The translations under genes and the position numbers were made by a program. DNA of 64,000 bases from Siphonodentalium dalli (Eukaryota > Mollusca > Scaphopoda > Gadilida > Siphonodentaliidae). Location: assembly GCA_032622095.1 (NCBI GenBank), contig CP136062.1, positions 151,398,875 to 151,462,874 on the forward strand, in the 5' to 3' direction. A model generated the notes under the pieces. That model ran no database searches, had not been told where the DNA came from, and worked only from the letters and a program-made list of their open reading frames with translations. Numbering within the stretch: the stretch's first letter is position 1; each line of letters begins with the position of its first letter. Shown piece by piece: positions 11,311 to 23,849 of this stretch.

Positions 11311-11694
11311 TTAACTAGTCTTGCAAATGGCAACCCACCACATTGGGAGGCGTCCAAGCAAAGAACAACACGTCAAGTGAACTTGTAAACAGTTAATATT
11401 GTTTTCCAATATTCTTATCATCCTTTATACCAAAATAACCAGAAATCACCAAATATATCTGACGTTTAAAACCAAGACAATATCCGCCCTATATGAACCT
11501 ATCAATGCTCCTTATCCTAAACAAAAGTTGAGGAACCCATATTGAGAAAATGATTCAAAATTTCATGTGGGTGTATTCACAAACAAAAATTGGTATTTAG
11601 TCCGGCGTTCGCTGTGGCAAGTCTAGATCATGATACTGGAATGTTCGGTAACACGGTGGTGTATATGTAACATACAGCAGGATGTGCCCTGGTG

Positions 11695-11748
11695 TTTGGT
11701 GGCATGGGTATACAATTAATGTAACAATTGTATACCCATGCCACCAAA
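11695..11748. repeat. Perfect 23-bp hairpin
   Basis: Arms tttggtggcatgggtatacaatt (11695-11717) and its exact complement (11726-11748) flank an 8-base loop. It lies directly against the left end of the foldback-like element. Confidence 0.85.
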
Positions 11749-13628
11749 CTATGGAATCCTATTACGGCCACTTGCTAATGGCGCTTTTGGCGCTTTCGGC
11801 GCATCGCGCCGAAAGCGCCTAAAGCGACAAAAAGTGCGCCATTAGTAACGCGCCGAAAGCGCCGAAAGCGCCGAAAGCGCCGAAAGCGACAAAAAGTGCG
11901 CCGTAACGGCGCACTATTTGTCGCTTTCGGCGCTTTCGGCGCTTTCGGCGCTTTCGGCGCGCCGAAAGCGACAAAATGTGCGCCATTAGCGTTGTTTCGG
12001 CGCGCGCCGAAAGCGCCGAAAGCGACAAAACATGCGCCATTACGGCGCACTTTTTGTCGCTTTCGGCGCTTTCGGCGCACCGCGCCGAAAGCGACAAAAT
12101 ATGCGCCATTAGTGCAATCGGCGCGGTGCGCCATTAGTGCATTCGGCGCGGTGCGCCATTAGCGCGGTGCGCCGAAAGCGACAAAATATGCGCCATTAGC
12201 GCATGTACAATTAAGTATGTGATCACCCCAGCAGGGGTGCCGGAAGAGGGGGCAGAGTGGGCAGCTGACCCAAGCTTCAGTTGAGGCCAGTCTAGATGCT
12301 AGGATTTGTACAGTTTTCAAAAAAAATTCTCACACTGCGTTGAACAACAATGGTCAGCCCGGTGTGTCCTGCATGGTCTCTTGTCCATAGCCGTGTGCAT
12401 TTGTCTGGATTTAGACCACTAGATGTTAGGATATTAGGCATGAGCACTAAGGTGCAAGGGGGGGGATGCAAATGGAATTATGTAAAATTTGTGTTTTGTC
12501 TGATTCTGATTCAAGGAGGTGCAGTTGGAATTTCCCAAGGTGGACACCCCCAACGGAGACCCTCTAGCCACATCCCTGGGACCGTCTGATCGGATTGAGT
12601 ACCTTTAACTACCCACAAAGGAGGGACCAGGACCACACGGCCACAATAATTTTAAATCTGAATAATGACAAATTATAGCATTTGGATGTCTATCTACAGC
12701 AAAATTCAGCCCCTCCCTTTTAAAATTGATACATAGGCCTATACATTGTACATATGGCCATGCCCGATCTGTGCAGGGGCGCCGGAAGCATCCAAGGGCA
12801 GGGGGCAGAGCCTACAAAAAGGGCACTTTTCTGCACACAAAAAAGGGCATTTTCTCCGCAAACTCGGAAAAATAACCATAAATTCATTGTGGCAAAAATC
12901 CCTATTTTAAAGGTATTTGTCGGTTTTTATGGCCGTTTTGTGACAAAATTGACAAAAAAATTATATTCCTTGTGAAATTGGTGGTATTTGGACAAAAAAA
13001 GTCACATTTTACTGTAAAAACATGAGATTAAACACACAAAAAGCATTTTCTTTCTCCAGAAAAAGTCCTGCCCCCGCTCGCCCCCTTGGTCAAGGGCAGG
13101 GGGTCAGCTGCCCCATCTGCCCCCTCTTCCGGCACCCCTGCTGGGGTGATCACATACTTAATTGTACATGCGCTAATGGCGCATATTTTGTCGCTTTCGG
13201 CGCACCGCGCTAATGGCGCACCGCGCCGAATGCACTAATGGCGCACCGCGCCGATTGCACTAATGGCGCATATTTTGTCGTTTTCGGCGCGGTGCGCCGA
13301 AAGCGCCGAAAGCGACAAAAAGTGCGCCGTAATGGCGCATGTTTTGTCGCTTTCGGCGCTTTCGGCGCTTTCGGCGCTTTCGGCGCGCGCCGAAACAAAG
13401 CTAATGGCGCACATTTTGTCGCTTTCGGCGCACCGCGCCGAAAGCGCCGAAAGCGCCGAAAGCGACAAATAGTGCGCCGTTACGGCGCACTTTTTGTCGC
13501 TTTCGGCGCTTTCGGCGCTTTCGGCGCGTTACTAATGGCGCACTTTTTGTCGCTTTCGGCGCTTTCGGCGCGATGCGCCGAAAGCGCCGAAAGCGCCATT
13601 AGCAAGTGGCCGTAATAGGATTCCATAG
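11749..13628. mobile_element. Foldback-like element with ~500-bp GC-rich inverted arms
   Basis: The ends ctatggaatcctattacggcc (11749) and ggccgtaataggattccatag (13628) are complementary. So are the inner ends (gtacaattaagtatgtgatcaccccag at about 12205, inverse at about 13140-13167). Each arm (about 11749-12260 and 13120-13628) is built of gcgccgaaagcg / cgctttcggcgc units and cattag/ctaatg-ggcgc spacers, already palindromic inside. The ~860-bp centre holds a truncated hAT-type fragment and non-coding sequence. The layout matches Drosophila FB-like foldback transposons: long, internally repeated terminal inverted repeats. No enzyme is encoded. Confidence 0.75.
12272..12579. mobile_element. 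Truncated hAT-type element fragment
   Basis: Carries the 3' part of the element seen complete at 9041-10206 and 50030-51139: aagcttcagttgaggccagtc through ccctctagccacatccctg at 12579. It is followed directly by a MITE end (gatcggattgagtaccttta, about 12589-12609). It lies in the centre of the foldback-like element. Confidence 0.7.
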
Positions 13629-14683
13629 GTTTGTGCTCCAAAATACGCATAACAATATTCGCTTTTGAATTTTCCCGGTATCGAAATAGGTCGATAAATA
13701 CTTGTATTACCTTTCTATGGGGCATTATATGTCCACGGAAGACGAAAATACGACTTTGAACACGGTGTTTGGGTCTGTTTGGGTCTGTTTGGGTCCCAAA
13801 CAAACAACACCCATGTGCACTGCATGGAACAGAAAAGAGCGTTCCATGTCAGTCTATTCCTGATATGGCAGAAATAAAGAGCGCTTTTTCACTTCTGTGC
13901 GAATCATTTAAAACATATGGGAATTGGTTGTGACCATGTCATGTATTTTTCATAGCATATGAAGCCGGTATATCAATATTTCGTGTATGTGACAACCAAT
14001 CTTATATCTCCTACCAAATTACGTAGACAAAATTTGGAAGCTCGAATGAGCCATGTCCGTTTAATGTACATTCATACACTGATAAGTTTGCACATTATTA
14101 CGCGCGCTCCGCGTGTATAATAATGTAGAGATTCCTGTTTCGCCTGGGTGTATGGTTGTTTTATATATAGAATGGGAATTTTTTGGGAGGATTAAAAGTC
14201 GAACTGCGACCGGAGGCCGAGTCCGGTAAAAGGTGTAGTTGGGAATTTCAATTTCGTTTATTGTCGTTTACATTAAGTCAATAATGTTGATTTTTGGTTT
14301 GTGATAAGCTATGCCAATTGCAAATAAAAGAAATGAAAAAGATAATTTGTAAGTCTTATATTTCAAATTTGTATAGACATTTTTCGTTCTTCAGCCCAAT
14401 GTGTGTTGTGGTCGGAGACGACCGAGTCGGCCGCCGGTTCGTTAATTAGGTGCTGGTTGTTATTTCAACGGAATTCTGAGTTGGTCATTCGCGAAACCAA
14501 TATATTTTATATTCTATAATTACAATCATGGGTATATAATATATGATCTTGAGCGCGTTACCATTTCTGACATTGGTTTTCTTGTAGTCTTCTGTGTTGC
14601 AAACACATTCCAGGCAAATTTGCGAGTGTGAACGTACCCTTAACTATTCAATTCACGAATGCTCTTAAATGTGGACTGTAAAC
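13629..14683. other. Intergenic stretch, nothing recognised
   Basis: Holds a tgtttgggtc triplet repeat near 13769 and scattered AT-rich sequence. No ORF, RNA gene or clear repeat family was identified. Confidence 0.4.
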
Positions 14684-14998
14684 TAAATCCGGCCATTTAT
14701 GGGACCATCTCCTTTTATACTCAACAGAAATCAAATGAGTGAATTTGAGCCAATGATTAGTGCAGAATACACTCGTGTGCTCTATGAATGATGCAAACAA
14801 CATGGTAATTATAATGAAAATGAATTTATGACTCGATTCATAAACTCATTTGTATTATAATTACCATGTTATTTGTATCGTTCATAGAGCAACGGGTGTG
14901 TTTTGAAATAATCCATGGCTCAAATTCACTGATTTGGTGCATATATTCTGTTTAGTATAAAATGAGATGGTCCCATAAAAGGCCGGATTTAGTGTATA
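14684..14998. mobile_element. Palindromic MITE (~315 bp)
   Basis: Left ctaaatccggccattta (14684) pairs with right aaaaggccggatttag (end 14998). Complementarity extends inward through gggaccatctc / gagatggtccc and catggtaattataatga / ttataattaccatg. Near-perfect palindromes of this size behave as hairpins. It lies about 720 bp upstream of the HSPA12-like start codon. Confidence 0.75.
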
Positions 14999-15716
14999 CA
15001 GTACCCCTTTACATATATATTATGTTCATCAAGTGAACTTGGCATGATTTTTTAAAAATGTCATAACAATTTTCAACCCTATTAAATGTTTTATACATCC
15101 TCCGCGGTTGTTGTTGGCTGTGTTGACACATTCCATCATCCGTAAAGTAGATTTTATCATGTAATCATACTACCAACACGGCCGTGAGAGATTAAAACCG
15201 CGCCATTATATGTACATTTAATAAATGTCAAAGCGCTTGGCCCGAACACACCTGTTTATGACCGAGGAGTATGTTTAGTTGTTATTAAAATGATATATAT
15301 GAGTGGGTTAGAGAAACTTATATCACGTGGGTTATTGGGGTAGCAACCACGCACAGGGGACAGTTGTCATTAAACATATTACCAACGACAACAATGAGAT
15401 ATTGTTTTATAGCCCAGCGCCTTCCCCTGTCCTGGTGAGATTAATTGGGCATTACGAATTGCGAGGAGTATGAAATCGCACATCCCGAGTTGCATTTTCG
15501 CCACAGTTACGCAAATGGACATGTGTTCGCATTGCATATGCGCGATTTGATTTGCGAATTCCAGAGTTGCAGTCGGTGCAGGTGTTGCATGCATAACCGA
15601 GAAACATTCCTTTCTAGTGTATGCGACATTTACCATATCATCTGAAGTGCTGTTCCCATGTTATGTGGATTGGAATAACTTGAAGTCCAGATTGTTTTGG
15701 CTTAACCATTGTTAAT
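14999..15716 (+). promoter_or_regulatory. Probable promoter and 5' untranslated region of the HSPA12-like gene
   Basis: No gene is seen in this stretch. An E-box-like TCACGTGG lies near 15325. The start ATG at 15717 has A at -3 (gttaatATG). There is no splice acceptor immediately upstream, so the transcript leader may be continuous with exon 1. A transcription start cannot be fixed by eye, and no clear heat-shock element array was noticed. Confidence 0.3.
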
Positions 15717-17028
15717 ATGTCAATTCGAAAAAGGTATAGTTTTGTCAAACATTTTCCCGAGGAATCACTTTACGGCGCCCCGGGAAAATACAGAAAAATA
15801 TCGGAGGAGGAGTTATACCAGCAATGGCTTCGTGAAAATTCCCATCTTCATTCGAGTCCAAATGGCGATGAACCCGAGCCGAAATTCATCAAGGTTTTCC
15901 GAGATGGCGAAGAGTACTTGCTTAGAAAGAAAGAGGCCCAAAGAAACAGCTCAGCGTCGGACTCAGCAAGGAGTGACGGCGGAAGCCCAAAAAGTCCCAC
16001 AAATGAGGTCACCGAAACTCCGTGGTTCAATGAGCTCAAAGAGAGTACCGTGGACGTTAAATCGAGTACACCAATTAATTACGCTAAAACTAATTCAGGA
16101 CCGCGATCGCAAATTACCGTGGACGCATTTGAAAGTAACAAGTTAATTGATCATAACATTTCGATAACGAACGGGACATCCGGGCAAGTGGGCGAAAAGC
16201 AGACGACCGGGGGACAGAGAAGCGACTCCTATCGGGGTGATGGTTCCTCCTCGAATGATTCATCTGAATGGGGCGGTCATGTTAGGCCTTTAGATGATAG
16301 TATAAGCAGCGAAGAAAGCGGAAAGAACTATGTCGATGAAATGGGAGTGCCGCACTCCAAAGGGAAGTATTCGTTTACAGCTGCGGAAGAAAGTTTTTCA
16401 AAGGTATCAGCGAGCCCTCGACATGCGCAGATCAAGCCGTCACACAAAAGCGCTTCGAGCAACGAAGACAACGACGTGATTTTAGAGGATTCTACTGTAC
16501 AGTATACTAATGGAAAAGGGATTCGCTACGAGGATTTGTACCCTGTGAACACTGACCCCGAACTGATGGCCAAAATGGCGTCGTCAGGGAGATATATTGT
16601 GAAGCAGGAAGGCGATACTAAAGTAGCTTACTATGGTCCTATTTTTCTTAATTCTTCTTTTGGTGGCAAAGATGGGCTTCAGCTTAAACGCTTATCTGAA
16701 GACAAGGGAGAAGAGGATGTTGGACTTGACTTGATGTTGGATAATGCTATTGACTGTAAAATCGACTCCATTGCTTTATATCGTACGCCAGATTCCAAAC
16801 AACAACAACAACAACAACAACAGACTGAAACATTGGAGAGGGTATATGCACCAAGCCTAGAATCGGTTCGTTCGGATCAGCTTCAGTGTGTTTCGCAAGC
16901 TGAGATTCAGGCAAGCTTAGTTCCATCCCTCCACTGTGTATATAATTCCGAGAAAGATGCAAAGGGAGACTTGGAGAATACCAAGGAAAATGTGCCAACT
17001 AAAGAACCAACCGACATTCAACCAGCAG
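15717..17028 (+). CDS. HSPA12-like gene exon 1: N-terminal low-complexity region
   Basis: Encodes residues 1-437 plus the first base of codon 438. The first ~80 residues look semi-ordered (MSIRKRYSFVKHFPEE..., then ISEEELYQQWLRE and FIKVFRDGEEYLL). The rest is rich in Ser, Asp, Glu and Lys, with acidic Ser clusters (SSSNDSSEWGG, DDSISSEESGK) resembling casein-kinase-2 sites. A CAA/CAG run gives eight Gln at residues 362-369 (16800-16823). The exon ends at CAGCAG|gtgaga (17029), phase 1; read-through stops 5 codons later. GC content and codon use are clearly coding-like against the AT-rich flanks. No family resemblance to this segment is recognised. Confidence 0.75.
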
Positions 17029-17498
17029 GTGAGAATTTATGCTAACTCTGTTGTTGAGAATCACCAGATGTGGCACACACTGGAAAGTTTGCTTGTTATT
17101 TTTTCAAGCATTTCGTCATATAAAACCATATAGTGCCGGCATAATATGAACGGCAATATGTTTTATAAAATACATTAATACCAAAGCTGACGACTAGAGA
17201 ACTGAACATTATGCAGTTCCACATGTAACGGTGCACAGGTGCTACTAACATTGGCCTTCAAATACCTGTATGATTGATTGTTCGAGATAACTGCATGATA
17301 TATTTACAGGCAAATTTCCATAGCAGCGCTACAGGTGGATCGATAGAGTTTTTATTTCTCACGTACAGCTGTGGTACATAAGCATTTTAAGCATTTTTGC
17401 CTTCGTTTACTGACATATGGTAATTTGCTATATCAAAATGCCTACAAATAAATACCAGGAAAATTTGCGAAGTGTGAACTACATATGGTCTACTTCCA

Positions 17499-17790
17499 GA
17501 GACGTGAAGAAAGGGGGTTTGGGAGTGTCCCCCACCAAATTTGGTCAAACTTTTCAACAGTTGCAAATTGCATGCCCAACACAGCATTAAATGTTACATC
17601 AGGCATATCGGTTGTATAATTGTTCTCATTGTTTGATTTTCTAACAAGTAATTAGTGGGGAATTTGTTGTTTTTAGACCAAGAATGGCATATTTTTCTAC
17701 TTTTGGTAAAAGATTTTGTCTGAAATGGCCATCAGTTGCAAATTTTCCAACCTTATAGGGGAGTTGGAGTTGGATAGTTTGTCAGAGGTA
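17499..17790. mobile_element. Truncated hAT-type element (5' part)
   Basis: Begins cagagacgtgaag, like the complete copy at 50030, and continues through gggggtttgggagtgtccccc and ttgcaaattttccaacctta. The 3' half and terminal CACRTCCCTG are missing. It lies early in intron 1. Confidence 0.6.
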
Positions 17791-18176
17791 CCGTCTACTG
17801 CATTCTTATCCTAAATTAGACAGTATTCGTCCTGTTGATTAAAAATTATTTTGGTGGAACATAGTTATGTAGTAAATAGGAGGACCGTTATTTGTCTTGT
17901 ATTGTCACTTTCGGCGTCTGTTGGCAAATCAGATTAATCAAAGAAATGGGGCATTGCATACGTTGATGCCAGAAAATTAGTCTGACGATGACTTTACATG
18001 AATTATTGGCAAAACTAGTTCAATCAAAATAACAATTTGGATAGTTTTGAAAGATCTATGGTCTTCAGTGTTTCATTTAGGGACTGGCTTTTCCTTGAGT
18101 CGTTGAGATTTGCCAAAGTGAGCGAAAATTGTATTTTGAGAGAACTGAAGCTTCCTGAAATGTTTTACGAAAACCC

Positions 18177-18310
18177 TGTGCCAATATATTCTCTTATATG
18201 TGCGAGTCTCGCAGAGGGAACCTCGTTTAAATAAGAGATTGCATTGGCGTGTATAACAATATTTACATTGACACTGTAAGCCGGTGCATTCTCTGATATA
18301 TGCGAGGCTC
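18177..18310. mobile_element. Degenerate copy of the catgcattctcttatatatgcgag palindromic module
   Basis: gtgccaatatattctcttatatgtgcgag (18178) is followed by a partly inverse tttaaataagagattgcattggc and a second half ending tctgatatatgcgagg. It is an older, mutated version of the module at 19615-19690. Confidence 0.55.
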
Positions 18311-18639
18311 CCTATGGACAATATGACCATCAATTATGACTTTGTTTTATACTGATAAATCTATACATATTGTTCGGGAGATGGGCACACCATCGCTACT
18401 AGTAGAGAAATATAAAGGCGTTTGCAATGTGAATGTAAGTTATACTCATGTTATACTCATGTTATACTCATGTTATACTTGGTAATATTGGTTTGACAAA
18501 TTTGGTATGAATTTCCGGCTTTCGCGAATGGTCATCTATATATAGACTAGTGGAGTACGGTTGTATCTGTTCTCTTCGTTGATTTGGTCACTTTGAGTGG
18601 GGTTACATCACAATTTCTATTTTATCACATAAGTAGCTC

Positions 18640-18900
18640 ATAAACCCGACCTCATATTTTTAGAAAGATACACGTGTATTATCAGCAGTGACATAATGCA
18701 GTGACATAATGTGATTACGTGATAAAAACTAAAAATAATTTTTCAAATTCGTGGAAATTCTATACGAAATTTATTATCCTCGTCTATGTACTAATTCACT
18801 AAAGCTCGGCTCGAATCTAATTTAGTGCACTCGGTTAATAAATTTCGATAGAATTGCGACTCATTATAGAGATCCTCTATATATCGAAATCTGACTTGTA
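18640..18900. mobile_element. Palindromic MITE, diverged copy
   Basis: Shares gaatttatt..cctcgt, aattcactaaagctcggctcgaatc, tcggttaataaattt and gagatcctctata with the better copies at 26517-26830 and 54190-54570. The internal inverted repeat is visible around ttagtgcactcgg. Confidence 0.55.
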
Positions 18901-19563
18901 CTCATACTACCATATATTATAGGTAACGTCAAGCGAACGCATTAACCTTAATAGCGAACTTTATTGAGTGAGACATCGCGTTATCTCAATCATAATCGCT
19001 ACATATGCATGAACCATCAGATTAACTCACGTTAGTGACGGTAGTAATTAGGTATGTTGCGTATTTACCAAACAGCTGATGCGTGGCTGGGAAATGATGG
19101 ATGAATCGGGTTCAAGGCTTCTAGCTTTTTACCGTGCGAAAGTATATTATATACTCGATCGAGTCACCTGGGGATATAATATCAATAAGATAGCAATCTG
19201 GTACACATGCACCTTTGGTAAATACACCCGTAATATACTACACACAGGTATGGGTTGATCCGATTTCCTGAGTCGGGTTGTCCCATGTTTTGAATAAATA
19301 ATTTTTGTCGTATTTACAATTTATTATTCATATTTCTCATGAATACATTCTCCAAAATCTTCAATATGCACGACATTGTTTACTTGCAGATCATAATGTT
19401 AAATCAGATAAATGTATATCAAGCTCCCACAGAATGTCCACACCAAAGTGAAACATCCCAGTAAAAACACGCTTTCCCGGCCAGTATCCGTACAGTCGCC
19501 CCGACTTCTTGACTTGACGCTCCGAACGTTTCCTCGAGTCGTAACATGTCCCAATTTTATTGT

Positions 19564-20028
19564 ATATGTGACCCGCCATATCAAATCCAGTCGGAAGTCG
19601 GGATTTGTTTTACCCTGTGCCAATGCATTATCTTATATATGCGAGTCGACCATAGGTCGCCTCGCATATATAAGAGAATGCATTGGCCTAACAATTTTTT
19701 TTAATTTTTTTTTAAATAAATGTTTCTCTTACAGTTTTTAGGACATAAAATAAAAAACATCCATTACCCTGCAGGGAGCCCCACACATATATAGAAGCAC
19801 ATAGAAGAGTGTCGTCTGCTCATGTTTGTCTGGGGCTCTGTATGGGTGAAATTATAAAATTGTTAAAGAATACAAGAAAAAATTATTAAAATTATTAAAA
19901 TTTTGTTAGGCCAATGCATTCTCTTATATATGCGAGGCGACCTATGGTCGACTCGCATATATAAGAGAATGCATTGGCACAGGGTAAAAAAAAAATTTCG
20001 ACTGGATTTGATATGGCGGGTCACATAT
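19564..20028. mobile_element. Composite palindromic MITE, copy 1 (465 bp)
   Basis: The outer inverted repeat is atatgtgacccgccatatca...aatccagtcg, inverse at 20028. Just inside each end lies a self-complementary module, gccaatgcattctcttatatatgcgag, whose halves meet at tcgaccataggtcgc. The centre carries cctgcagggagccccaca and gtctggggctctgtatgg. No coding frame. Other copies: 26854-27286 and 33291-33762. Confidence 0.85.
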
Positions 20029-20881
20029 GTTATACCAGAAAATTCGAAATAAAATCAATATTAGTTGATAGTAGCATTTCCGGACAGGGATCTTCGATTC
20101 ATATTTATTATTTTGTACCCAGGGAACTATATAAAACTTATATATATACGTGTCTATATTATATTCGATTTTATTTCGAATTTTCTGGCATAACCTGGGT
20201 GGGTGGTCAAAGCCACCAACAAGCAATTTTTTCCGCAACTAAAAAAAAATTGCTGCTTGTTTTTTTAGTGTTTTGGCAATGAGTTGGGCTTCAAAACCAA
20301 TTTGAATGAGAGAAATAATGTAATTCTAACTGGTAAACTGACTGCAGGCAGTTATCGTGTTGTATTTTGTTGCAAATTTTGAAATTCAAGATGGCCGCTG
20401 GCAGCCATGTTTTTTTGGCCGAATGACCTCAAAATGACTCATTCCAATTTACATGTCCATGTTAACATCCATGATAAATAGTATGCACAGAAATTCATAT
20501 ACAGCTGTTTACAGTGAATTTCCCCCCGCAAATCTCTGTTTTAGTTTTAAAATGGGGGGTGGGTGTCAAAAAATTGTCGGAAAAAACTGCCGAAAACGGA
20601 AAAACATTTGGCGGTGGGGGTAGGTGGGTACAAAAAATTATCGAAACGGAAAAAATGCCATACGTGCCTGAATTTTTTTTCCGACCCCCCCCCCCCCCCC
20701 CCCGGCATAATACATACAATCAAATTGGGTCATTTTACGGCTCGCGGGGCGTAGAGATCGTATGAACGCTAACAATAGTAACGAAAAAATGAACAAGTTG
20801 ATTATCGCATTGTATAAGAAAATATCGATATAAAATACCCCAGAAACTATATCAATCGTATTTAGGAAGAGATAGAACATT

Positions 20882-21369
20882 TTAAAGGTACTCAATCCGA
20901 TAAAACTCCTCTCAATTACTATTTCAATGGCTTCGGGGGTCAAAAATATTTGATTCGAGTCGAGGAAGTCACGCATCAAAGCTCAGATTTGTTAGATATC
21001 GATTTTAGAAATCTATTATTTTTCATTATCGGGAATACTTTCTGGCCCAGAACTCAGTCAAAATTGCGTTATTATTACCACTTGAATTTAGAGTTATCCA
21101 TCCTTGTCTGTTTGAATAGATTTTGGTGTACACATCCCGAGCAGATTACGGAAGTTGAAGGCAATTATTAGTACTCATCTCGAGTAAATAACAAATTTCA
21201 AAAATCAATATCTAATAACTCTGAGCTTTGTTTGATGGGTTCCTCGACTCGAATCAAATATTGTTTACCCCCAAAGCCAAAGAAATAGTAATATAGGACC
21301 CTCTGATCGGATTGTTGTTGTTGGAATATGTTGAGATGGGGACCCTCTGTTCGGATTGAGTACCTTTAA
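20882..21369. mobile_element. MITE with ttaaaggtactcaatccg ends (copy 2)
   Basis: Same length and interior as 6964-7450, from TTAAAGGTACTCAATCCG to CGGATTGAGTACCTTTAA. It ends with two TTAA-like boundaries. It is in the same orientation as copy 1 and differs by scattered substitutions. A poly-C tract (20686-20703) lies just upstream. Confidence 0.8.
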
Positions 21370-21644
21370 TAAAGCTCTTTAATATCTTTAAAATGCCTCT
21401 GAACTCATTAGAGAGCAACGCGATTGAAATTAAATTATAATTGAAGGTTCCGCTAGGAATATAGGCCACCGTGCAGAAGGTATAATTTCACTTTAAAACC
21501 ACTCCGTTACAAATGGAAACCACCCGAGTAATTGTAGCGACCACCCCAGTAAGCGACCGCTCTGAAATGCGTTCATTCGAAAAACCTGCGCTTCCAGTTA
21601 TCCATTTCATAAGGGAGCTGCGCTGGTGCAGCAATAAAGATCAT

Positions 21645-21795
21645 GTGCCAGTACATTTTCTCATATATGCGAGTCTCACATCTTATAAAGTCAAGGTAAA
21701 TATTGTCAGGCCGATGTATAATATAGTGTCTTAATTATGCGAGGCTTCCTATGGGAGACTCGCATGCATATATAAGAGAATGCACTGACACAGGG
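21645..21795. mobile_element. Degenerate palindromic module
   Basis: gtgccagtacattttctcatatatgcgagtc opens it and gcatgcatataagagaatgcactgacacagggt closes it. Both are mutated versions of the palindromic module ends of 19564-20028. It is solo, without the outer inverted repeat. Confidence 0.55.
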
Positions 21796-22181
21796 TCTTC
21801 GCATAATTTCTGGAAGCTCGAGTCATGTAGGGGTTAAATTCATTCAACATATTCGACAAAGCGAACCAGACACACCATGCACTCAACTGAGTCCTTTCAA
21901 CTATAGACACATACTTTTGCCATTAGTCACACACATTTTTCGTACTATTGTTGTCACGATCTTGGTATCATTCCATTTGAATAATTCTGTTCTGAGTTTC
22001 CATATCGAAATGACACATAATTTCATGTTAACCCTTTCGATATTGGATTATCCCATTCACTTATTTAAGTGTACAATGGAATGGTCTATTATTCATTTTG
22101 GAGTGACGTTCAGGTAACAAAAGCAGATGACAGACAGACAACAAGCTAATATAAGTGCAGAAGGATTCATATCTTTTGGTG

Positions 22182-22250
22182 GGAAATGTTCAGATAATAA
22201 GTTCAACAAATGACCTATTGTTGAACTTATTATCTGAACATTTCCTAAGG
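22182..22250. repeat. gataataagttcaacaaa hairpin
   Basis: gggaaatgttcagataataagttcaacaa at 22182 is followed by its inverse ttgttgaacttattatctgaacatttcc after a short loop. The same hairpin recurs at 29796-29858 and, in parts, at 33160 and 43510. Confidence 0.7.
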
Positions 22251-22277
22251 GACCTACTTATCAATTAGTATTTGGTA

Positions 22278-23742
22278 TCACGGTAGGGAATCACGTGGTT
22301 TCGAGGTTGGTGAGTACCACGCATTCAATATGTGCAAAGGCACAAACACATCATATTTGAGGAACTGACACAAAACATAGCATTTTTTTTACTGTTACGA
22401 GCATATGTTGGTTTATTTTTAAAACAAGTATATACCTTATTTGTTCGGAAATACTCAGTAGTTTTCTATAATATTCTCACCAAAGTTGCAAGTCGGAGGT
22501 TGGTTGAATACACAAGCCCATATATCTAGGAGAATCCTTCGACTGTCAGCTTTGGTCAGAATGTTAGAGCAAACAACTGTGAGTTTGGACACAAATGAGG
22601 AATATATCATTATCCTAGTTTATTACATTTTTCCTCGTTCTGGCCGCGTTTTCATCGCCTCCGCCATTTTGAACTAGAATGCATTCAGAGAGATGCCAAC
22701 GTGCACAAAAATGTAATAAACACTAATTTAAAAAATAATTTCACTGTATTTTACTTAATTTATTTAATTTAATTTAATGTTAGCAAAAGAAGACAATTAC
22801 CATTTCTCATTTCATCACAGATAAAAGTCAAATTACTATATTTATTATTTAAGTAATTAAAACCAATTCCATGTTGCCGAAAGGATGAGACTTTAATATC
22901 GATTACATTTTTTTCAGCGGCATATATTGATTTTCATTTTCCGATAGTCAAAGTTGACCAAAGGAGCAATTATAAGAAATAATTAATACTATTTGTGTAA
23001 ATATTGATAGCAGCCAATATGCAACAATAAATATCAATAATTAATCAATAATTAATCAATAATTAATCAATAACGATCATTTTATGTAATAATAAACTCT
23101 TCAAACGGTGTTTGTGTCAACAAATGCGTTTTGTTTTGTGTTACGTCATTCGTCGTATTTGACCCGGAACTCGGCTGAAGGTTAGGCTATTCAGCCTATT
23201 GCGTCGAATTACGTAATCGCGTTTTGAATGTCTCTCTTTCCCCGCACGATAAAAAGAGGTTTTCGCACGAACCAAAAATGATAAAACTTCCCAATTATAA
23301 GTAAAAATACCCAAATGAAGGAGTCTACGTAGGTCCCGAAGGAGTCTATAGACTCTTTGATGTAGAGTTCTGATGGAGAAAATGTAGGTCGATCTATTTT
23401 TATCATAACTCTGACGTATTTTGACCTGGGAGAAAAAATCGAAATCGAGGCTCACTACGAGCATGCCAGTTTTAAATATAGAAACAGGGAATCCCGACAT
23501 AATGGCGATATCGGCGACAAACAAATAATCGAAAACAACACATAAAATAAACATAGCAAAAACGCGGCACAGTAAAAATGTCAGAACGCCACGAGGTTTT
23601 ACGTCGTTTTTGGTGACGTCATGGAGTGAAACGGAGTAGGGTGACACCAACGTACGAATCTGTCTGATCGCCATACTGTTGCGCGAGCGCACGTAATCGT
23701 GATACTCATCTACTCGAAACCACGTGATTCGATCCCCACCGT
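22278..23742. mobile_element. Possible TIR element with gggaatcacgtggtttcgag ends
   Basis: The left end gaatcacgtggtttcgaggttggtgagtacc (22278) pairs imperfectly with the right ggatactcatctactcgaaaccacgtgattc (ends about 23732). A second, smaller copy with the same ends is at 40570-41308. A 183-codon minus-strand frame inside (23141-23692) shows no recognisable domain. AATTAATCAAT repeats at 23036-23072 lie within. Confidence 0.45.
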
Positions 23743-23849
23743 CGGAAAAGAAATGGTTAAAATATACGCGATCCGATGCACTAACTCCGGTGCAGCAGGC
23801 ATGTCATCAGCGACATGTCACCTACAAGCGATGACTAGATCATGCCACG

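Noticed and set aside
10365-11357. 330- and 240-codon minus-strand frames with 21-residue repeats
   Set aside because: They arise because the 63-bp minisatellite unit is divisible by three and lacks stops; both overlapping frames are open, and flanking sequence gives no start context or domain.
11775-13615. Ala/Phe-rich repetitive frames on both strands
   Set aside because: By-products of the gcgccgaaag units in the foldback arms; open in several frames at once.
16747-16998. Minus-strand frame with a Val run
   Set aside because: Antisense of the poly-Gln and surrounding coding sequence of exon 1.
21513-21660. Possible exon METTRVIVATTPVSDRSEM...
   Set aside because: No flanking donor or acceptor in phase with a neighbour, and its end runs into a MITE relic.
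23141-23692. 183-codon minus-strand frame
   Set aside because: No recognisable domain, unusual composition (Leu/Arg/Phe) and position inside a probable TIR element; kept only as a note.
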